DNA from: Pluralibacter sp. UBA7423
GTDB lineage: Bacteria > Pseudomonadota > Gammaproteobacteria > Enterobacterales > Enterobacteriaceae
Direction of reading: 5' to 3'
DNA length: 64,000 nt
Assembly: GCA_002470465.1 (NCBI GenBank)
Contig: DKMD01000026.1
Span: 124,001 to 188,000, forward strand
Below, piece by piece: positions 58,328 through 64,000 of this stretch; position 1 is the first letter of the stretch, and every line of letters begins with the position of its first letter. The position numbers and the translations under genes were made by a program. The notes below the pieces were generated by a model. It worked only from the letters and a program-made list of their open reading frames with translations, searched no databases and had not been told where the DNA came from.

Positions 58328-59344
58328 ATGCAAAAAAAATCAATTTACGTGGCCTACACTGGCGGGACCATCGGGATGCAGCGCTCTGAGCAGGGCTATA
58401 TTCCGGTGTCTGGCCATCTTCAGCGTCAGCTGGCGCTGATGCCAGAGTTCCATCGCCCGGAAATGCCGGACTTCACCATCCACGAGTACGCCCCGCTGAT
58501 GGACTCCTCAGATATGACGCCAGACGACTGGCAGCATATTGCTGACGATATTCAGGCGCATTACGATGAGTACGATGGATTCGTCATCCTGCATGGCACG
58601 GACACCATGGCCTTCACCGCCTCGGCGCTCTCTTTCATGCTGGAGAACCTGGGCAAGCCGGTAATTGTGACAGGGTCACAAATCCCACTGACGGAACTGC
58701 GATCAGACGGGCAAATTAATTTGCTGAATGCGCTGTATGTGGCGGCTAATTACCCGATTAACGAAGTCACGCTGTTCTTCAACAATCGCCTGTTCCGCGG
58801 CAACCGCACCACCAAAGCGCATGCCGATGGTTTCGACGCGTTTGCCTCACCTAACCTGCAACCTTTGCTGGAAGCCGGGATCCACATTCGTCGCTCCGGC
58901 ACGCCGCCTGCTCCGCACGGTACGGGTGGTCTGATCGTTCATCCGATCACCCCGCAGCCCATTGGCGTGGTCACTATCTATCCCGGCATTTCCGCCGATG
59001 TGGTACGTAACTTTCTGCGCCAGCCGGTAAAAGCGCTGATCCTGCGCTCTTATGGCGTGGGCAATGCACCGCAAAATGGTGAGTTCCTGAAAGAGCTGGC
59101 CGAAGCCAGCAGCCGTGGGATTGTGGTGGTCAACCTCACGCAGTGCATGTCCGGCAAGGTGAACATGGGCGGATATGCCACCGGCAACGCACTCGCCCAC
59201 GCGGGCGTCGTTAGCGGTTTCGATATGACCGTCGAGGCCACGCTGACCAAGCTACACTTTCTGCTAACGCAGGGGCTGGATTGCAATGCCGTGCGTACCG
59301 CAATGCAGCAGAACCTGCGCGGCGAACTGACGCCGGACGAATAA
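58328..59344 (+). CDS. ansA: Cytoplasmic L-asparaginase I AnsA
   Basis: 338 residues, no signal peptide. Two threonine active-site motifs: YVAYTGGTIGMQRS and VILHGTDTMAFTASAL. Low-affinity constitutive enzyme in E. coli. The gene pncA follows after nine bases, so they are probably one transcript. Confidence 0.97.
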   Translation: MQKKSIYVAYTGGTIGMQRSEQGYIPVSGHLQRQLALMPEFHRPEMPDFTIHEYAPLMDSSDMTPDDWQHIADDIQAHYDEYDGFVILHGTDTMAFTASALSFMLENLGKPVIVTGSQIPLTELRSDGQINLLNALYVAANYPINEVTLFFNNRLFRGNRTTKAHADGFDAFASPNLQPLLEAGIHIRRSGTPPAPHGTGGLIVHPITPQPIGVVTIYPGISADVVRNFLRQPVKALILRSYGVGNAPQNGEFLKELAEASSRGIVVVNLTQCMSGKVNMGGYATGNALAHAGVVSGFDMTVEATLTKLHFLLTQGLDCNAVRTAMQQNLRGELTPDE

Positions 59345-59353
59345 GGAGCAACG

Positions 59354-59995
59354 ATGAACGGACAAGCGCTGTTACTGGTTGATATCCAAAACGATTTTTG
59401 TGCTGGCGGTGCACTGGCTGTACCGGAAGGCGACAGCACAGTGGATGTGGCGAATGCGATGATCCATTGGTGCCTGGTGCGCGGCGATGCGATTGTCGCA
59501 AGCCAGGACTGGCACCCGGCGAACCACGGCAGCTTTGCCAGCCAGCATGGCGTTGAGCCCTACACGCAAGGCACGCTAGATGGCCTGCCGCAGACGTTCT
59601 GGCCCGATCACTGCGTGCAGAACAGTGAAGGCGCGGAGCTGCACCCCATGCTCAATTCACAGCATATCGATGTGGTTTTCCCCAAAGGCGAAGCGGTGAA
59701 TATCGACAGCTACAGCGCATTTTTCGATAACGGTCATCGTCAGAAAACCGGTCTGGATGAGTGGCTGAAGGCGCAGCAAGTTTCAGAGCTTATCGTGCTG
59801 GGCCTCGCGACGGATTATTGCGTCAAATTTACCGTGCTGGATGCGCTGAAGCTCGGCTATGAAGTCAACGTCATCACCGACGGCTGTCGCGGCGTTAATC
59901 TTCAGCCGCAGGACAGCGCGCAGGCGTTTATGGAGATGGCAGCCGAAGGCGCTACGCTTTATACCTTCGCCGACTGGCAGGAAACGCAGGCCTGA
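59354..59995 (+). CDS. pncA: Nicotinamidase PncA
   Basis: 213 residues (isochorismatase fold). Catalytic triad Asp10 (LVDIQNDF), Lys (FPKGEA) and Cys (LATDYCVKFT); metal ligands in SQDWHPANH. Converts nicotinamide to nicotinate for NAD salvage; may also act on pyrazinamide. In operon with ansA. Confidence 0.97.
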   Translation: MNGQALLLVDIQNDFCAGGALAVPEGDSTVDVANAMIHWCLVRGDAIVASQDWHPANHGSFASQHGVEPYTQGTLDGLPQTFWPDHCVQNSEGAELHPMLNSQHIDVVFPKGEAVNIDSYSAFFDNGHRQKTGLDEWLKAQQVSELIVLGLATDYCVKFTVLDALKLGYEVNVITDGCRGVNLQPQDSAQAFMEMAAEGATLYTFADWQETQA

Positions 59996-60006
59996 GTTTT
60001 TGAGAT

Positions 60007-60036
60007 CGCCGGGCGGCACTCCGTTTGCCCGGCCTA
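60007..60036. repeat. REP-like element after pncA
   Basis: GCCGGGCGGCACTCCGTTTGCCCGGCCTAC: a single REP unit. Confidence 0.7.
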
Positions 60037-60052
60037 CGTGGCTGGTACGGCC

Positions 60053-60090
60053 TGAGCCCTCACCCGTCCCTCTCCCACAGAGAGAGGGAG
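60053..60090. repeat. Enterobacterial short palindrome (CCCTCTCCC type)
   Basis: GAGCCCTCACCCGTCCCTCT then hairpin TCCCTCTC / GAGAGGGA (60067-60089). It resembles a short dispersed repeat I remember from many enterobacterial intergenic regions. It may also work as a terminator-like hairpin after pncA. Confidence 0.5.
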
Positions 60091-60233
60091 CAACCGTACA
60101 ACGTCCTCATTTTTCTCCAATTTGAACCCTTCTCGCATTTTTTGCGAAGCGGCACTGCTACTCTGTCCTGGCTATTTTTTCGTCACGCCGCGTTGTGTGG
60201 CGTGCTTATTTTTTTAGTCAAAGAGGAAACTGT

Positions 60234-61487
60234 ATGAAGCTATTGCCTGTTCTGGCAGCCTTACCCCTGCTCTGCGCGCCGTACGCCTTCGCCGCCGATA
60301 TGATGTCCGTCGGCTACTTCAACGGCGGCGGTGACGTGACCGCCGGTCCCGGCGGCGATATCGATAAGCTGGATGTCCGTCAGATAACGCACCTCAATTA
60401 CTCCTTTGGTCTCATCTACAACAACGAAACGGGCGAGACGAACGAAGCGCTGAAGGACGTCAGCAAACTGCATCAGATCTGGCTGTCGCCTAAAGTGATC
60501 GCCGACCTGAAAAAAATCCCTGAGCTGCGCAAGCAAAACCCGAACCTGAAGGTGCTGCTGTCGGTGGGCGGCTGGGGAGCCCATGGGTTCTCAGGCGCGG
60601 CGGACGATAAAGAGAGTCGCGAAGTCTTTATCCGTTCAGCAAATGACATCGTCAATACCTACGGCCTGGACGGGATCGATCTCGACTGGGAGTACCCGGT
60701 CAACGGCGCGTGGGGGCTGGTGGATAAAAAGCCGGAAGACAAGGACAACTTCACCGCCCTGCTGAAAGCGTTACGTGAAGCGCTGCCGAAGGAAAAACTG
60801 GTCACCGTCGCACTCGGTGCGAATGCGGAAAGTCCGAAAAGCTGGGTCGACGTGAAGGCCATTGCGCCGTATCTGAACTACATCAACCTGATGACTTACG
60901 ATATGGCCTACGGTACACAGTACTTTAACTCCAACCTGTATGACTCCCAAACATGGCCTACGGTGGCGCAGGCGGATAAGTACAGCGCTGATTTCGTGGT
61001 GAACAACTATCTGGCGGCCGGGCTGAAGCCTGAGCAGATGAATCTGGGCATTGGTTTCTATGGCCGGGTGCCGAAGCGAGCCACTGAGCCAGGTATCGAC
61101 TGGAGCAAGCCGGATGCCCAGAAGAACCCTGCCACTCAGCCCTACTTTGGCCCGAGTGAAATCGCCCTGTTTAAATCGCTCGGCTTCGATCTCAGCAAAG
61201 ACACCTACGTGAAGTACAACGACATTGTCGGCAAGCTGATTCACGATCCGCAGAAGCGCTTTACCGAACAGTGGGATGATGAGGCAAAAGTACCTTGGCT
61301 GTCGCTGAAGTCGGCGGAAGGGAAACCGCTGTTTGCGCTGTCATACGAAAACCCACGCTCGGTGGATTTGAAAGCGCAATACATCAAGGAGAAAGGCCTC
61401 GGCGGCGCGATGTTCTGGGAATATGGTGCGGATGACCACAACCAGTTAGCCAGGCAGTTGGCGACGTCTTTAGGGATTAAGCACTGA
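60234..61487 (+). CDS. Secreted GH18 chitinase
   Basis: 417 residues. Signal peptide MKLLPVLAALPLLCAPYAFA with a probable cut after FAA. The GH18 barrel carries the catalytic DxxDxDxE as DGIDLDWEYP (Glu153) and the SVGGWG strand motif; NLMTYDMAYG and FYGR complete the substrate site. No chitin-binding domain is present. Size and lack of accessory domains resemble bacterial single-domain chitinases or endochitodextrinases. The opening upstream (from 60195) is not used; AGAGG precedes the ATG at 60234. Products would feed the chb operon in this window. Confidence 0.94.
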   Translation: MKLLPVLAALPLLCAPYAFAADMMSVGYFNGGGDVTAGPGGDIDKLDVRQITHLNYSFGLIYNNETGETNEALKDVSKLHQIWLSPKVIADLKKIPELRKQNPNLKVLLSVGGWGAHGFSGAADDKESREVFIRSANDIVNTYGLDGIDLDWEYPVNGAWGLVDKKPEDKDNFTALLKALREALPKEKLVTVALGANAESPKSWVDVKAIAPYLNYINLMTYDMAYGTQYFNSNLYDSQTWPTVAQADKYSADFVVNNYLAAGLKPEQMNLGIGFYGRVPKRATEPGIDWSKPDAQKNPATQPYFGPSEIALFKSLGFDLSKDTYVKYNDIVGKLIHDPQKRFTEQWDDEAKVPWLSLKSAEGKPLFALSYENPRSVDLKAQYIKEKGLGGAMFWEYGADDHNQLARQLATSLGIKH

Positions 61488-61497
61488 TAAAGCAGAG

Positions 61498-61578
61498 TGC
61501 CCGGTGGTGGCTTCGCCGTATCGGGCCTACAGGCAAACGCTATCTGTAGGCCCGCGCAAGCAATGCGCCGCCGGGCAT
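61498..61578. repeat. REP/BIME between the chitinase gene and yeaC
   Basis: TGCCCGGTGGTGGCTTCGCC...TCGGGCCTAC and GTAGGCCCGCGCAAGC...GCCGCCGGGC: inverted REP pair between convergent genes. Confidence 0.8.
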
Positions 61579-61591
61579 CAAATCACAAAAC

Positions 61592-61870
61592 TTACTGCAT
61601 TTTCAGCGTTGCAATCGGCTTCGGTGCGATACCGAAATCCTCTTTCAGCTGCTGCTTGCTCTTCATCACCATCTGCCCCTGCGTGTCGATGGTCATGTGC
61701 TGCGCGTCGGTATTATTGCGCGCCTGCCACAGCATCACTAACTGCAGGCAATTCTCTTTCTGTTCCGCCGTCAGGGCGACGCCATCCGGCCATTTTCCCA
61801 GCTCAACGGCGGTTGCCAGACGCAAATACACTTCCTCTGACATGCCGTCGATCATTTGCTCAATATTCAC
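61592..61870 (-). CDS. yeaC: YeaC, DUF1315 protein
   Basis: 92 residues matching E. coli YeaC (90): AVELGKWPDGVALTAEQKEN, QLVMLWQARNNTDAQHMTID, QMVMKSKQQLKEDFG. Cytosolic, function unknown. Downstream of msrB and on the same strand; probably cotranscribed. Confidence 0.93.
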   Translation of the reverse strand: MNIEQMIDGMSEEVYLRLATAVELGKWPDGVALTAEQKENCLQLVMLWQARNNTDAQHMTIDTQGQMVMKSKQQLKEDFGIAPKPIATLKMQ

Positions 61871-61912
61871 CCTTCACTCCGTAACGCAGGAATAATTTGC
61901 TGAATCGTTTCT

Positions 61913-62326
61913 TCAGCCCTTGGTTTGCTCGCCGTTTTGCTCATCGGTGAAGCTCAACGAGGCCGAATTCACGCAGTAGCGCTCCCCTGTAGGCTGCGGG
62001 CCATCCGGGAATACGTGACCAAGATGCGCGTCACAGTTTCCACAGCGGATTTCAGTGCGCTGCATGCCGTGGGAGGAGTCGTTCAGGTAGCGGATCGCCG
62101 TGTCGCTGACGGGTTCATAAAAGCTCGGCCAGCCGCAGCCAGAGTCGTACTTGCTTTCGGCGGTAAACAGCGCGGCATCGCACACCAGGCAGTGATATAC
62201 GCCGTCGCGCTTGTTGTGCAGCAGGCGGCCGGTGAACGGCGGTTCGGTCCCGTGATTCTGCGTCACGTAGAACTGCATTTCGCTGAGCGAGCCTTTCAGC
62301 TGCTCCGGGGAAGGTTTGTTGGTCAT
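61913..62326 (-). CDS. msrB: Methionine-R-sulfoxide reductase MsrB
   Basis: 137 residues from [20 protein letters not shown]; the opening to 62356 is not used. Zinc site from two CxxC pairs (HCLVCDAAL and [10 protein letters not shown]); catalytic Cys in [11 protein letters not shown]. Repairs oxidised methionines in the cytosol using thioredoxin. Divergent from gapA as in E. coli. Confidence 0.97.
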   Translation of the reverse strand: MTNKPSPEQLKGSLSEMQFYVTQNHGTEPPFTGRLLHNKRDGVYHCLVCDAALFTAESKYDSGCGWPSFYEPVSDTAIRYLNDSSHGMQRTEIRCGNCDAHLGHVFPDGPQPTGERYCVNSASLSFTDEQNGEQTKG

Positions 62327-62442
62327 GGGCTCACATCTCGCTGTATTAAGGACCACTTCAGCGTCGATTCTAACAAAACATTAACAATGAAGCGTGAACT
62401 TTTGTTCTAAACTTAGTCGTTGCGAAAGGGTCGCCAGATAAT

Positions 62443-62458
62443 CGTGATCTGAATCACA
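62443..62458. promoter_or_regulatory. CRP site upstream of gapA
   Basis: CGTGATCTGAATCACA fits TGTGA-N6-TCACA with one mismatch. CRP control is known for an upstream gapA promoter in E. coli; here the site is about 207 bases before the start codon. Confidence 0.65.
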
Positions 62459-62593
62459 TTTTTATCTCTTATGGCCTTTAAAATTCCGGGCGCAGCCCCC
62501 ATGTGGAATTTGGCCCAATGGATGAGTGAGGCGGTCAATCGTGCAAAGGCTATGCAGAGGATTGATTTGTCGCAATGATTGACACGATTCCGC

Positions 62594-62621
62594 TTGACGC
62601 TGCGTAAGGTTTTTGTAATTT
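62594..62621 (+). promoter_or_regulatory. gapA P1 promoter
   Basis: TTGACG (62594-62599), 16-base spacer, TAATTT (62616-62621). The sequence up to the start codon is almost the same as that of the strong E. coli gapA P1 as I recall it. Confidence 0.8.
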
Positions 62622-62652
62622 TACAGGCAACCTTTTATTCACTAACAAATAG

Positions 62653-63660
<1,008 letters not shown>

Positions 63661-63681
63661 GTTGAGATGAGACTCTGATCC

Positions 63682-63709
63682 AAAAAGGCGACCTCGGTCG
63701 CCTTTTTTT
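63682..63709 (+). terminator. gapA terminator
   Basis: GGCGACC / GGTCGCC around TC, with five A before and seven T after. Confidence 0.95.
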
Positions 63710-63747
63710 ATGGCTTTACGTTTACGGCTCACCTTTAGGATTGCACC

Positions 63748-64000
63748 ATGATTAATAAAATTTTTGCTCTCCCGGTAGTTGAACACCTTACCCCTGTCCT
63801 CTCCCGCCGTCAGTTGGACGATCTCGAGCTGATCGTTGTCGATCATCCACAGGTCAAAGCCTCTTTTGCGCTGCAGGGCGCTCACCTGCTTTCCTGGAAA
63901 CCAGCGGGCGAAGAAGAAGTGCTGTGGCTCAGCAACAACACGCCTTTTAAAAATGGCGTCGCCCTGCGCGGCGGCGTGCCAATCTGCTGGCCATGGTTTG
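63748..64000 (+). CDS. yeaD: YeaD, glucose-6-phosphate 1-epimerase-like protein (3' partial)
   Basis: The first 84 residues of an aldose-1-epimerase-superfamily protein running off the right edge: MINKIFALPVVEHLTPVLSR, FALQGAHLLSWKPAGEEEVL, GVALRGGVPICWPWF. YeaD follows gapA in E. coli. No family-specific catalytic residues can be checked in this fragment beyond the conserved GGVPICWPWF. Confidence 0.95.
   Translation, partial: MINKIFALPVVEHLTPVLSRRQLDDLELIVVDHPQVKASFALQGAHLLSWKPAGEEEVLWLSNNTPFKNGVALRGGVPICWPWF

Overview
This is a chromosomal window from a member of the Enterobacteriaceae, most like the Enterobacter/Lelliottia/Leclercia group. Almost every protein is a close match to a remembered Escherichia coli K-12 protein, the sequence is GC-rich with compact operons, and REP/BIME-type palindromes sit between genes. 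Species-level placement is inference. No phage, insertion sequence, CRISPR array, tRNA or rRNA gene was seen.

Layout. 1-3029: end of the trp operon (trpC partial, trpB, trpA, terminator). 3008-5498: a MarR regulator divergent from an MDR-type oxidoreductase, with two related palindromes between them; then a RyhB-family small RNA gene with its own Fur-box-like promoter (about 4523-4650); then a broken dgcZ (diguanylate cyclase). 5821-8547: ompW and yciC-yciB-yciA. 8629-12205: yniB, hxpB, SOS-controlled ydjM, tcyP. 12260-21638: a complete citrate-fermentation locus (dpiA-dpiB divergent from citCDEFXG-citT), followed by cedA. 22117-27361: the chitobiose operon chbBCARFG, with a ChiX-pairing site between chbB and chbC. 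27655-31395: osmE, nadE, SOS-controlled cho, ves, spy. 31760-37782: the arginine succinyltransferase operon astCADBE with a sigma-54 promoter. 38177-40491: a mercuric-reductase-like flavoprotein and xthA. 40627-48444: ydjX (apparent frameshift), ydjZ, ynjBCD, ynjE, ynjF, ynjA-like, nudG. 48445-50310: an AT-rich stretch with an uncharacterised membrane protein and a 24-residue hydrophobic peptide. 50333-51531: ynjH and a decayed gdhA. 51623-56256: topB-selD, an inserted class A acid phosphatase, ydjA. 56421-61487: sppA, ansA-pncA and a GH18 chitinase. 61592-64000: yeaC, msrB, gapA and the start of yeaD.

How the genes fit together. The window is rich in scavenging catabolism: citrate uptake and cleavage, chitin (secreted GH18 enzyme plus the chb phosphotransferase operon), arginine under nitrogen limitation, asparagine and nicotinamide. 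Stress functions are spread through it: SOS (ydjM, cho), envelope (spy), osmotic (osmE), oxidative repair (xthA, msrB) and iron starvation (RyhB-like RNA).

The most interesting items are the RyhB-family RNA in an unexpected place, the gdhA and dgcZ remnants showing several separate deletions, the AT-rich membrane-protein/micropeptide pair, the operator pair around the MarR gene, and the one-base frameshift in ydjX.
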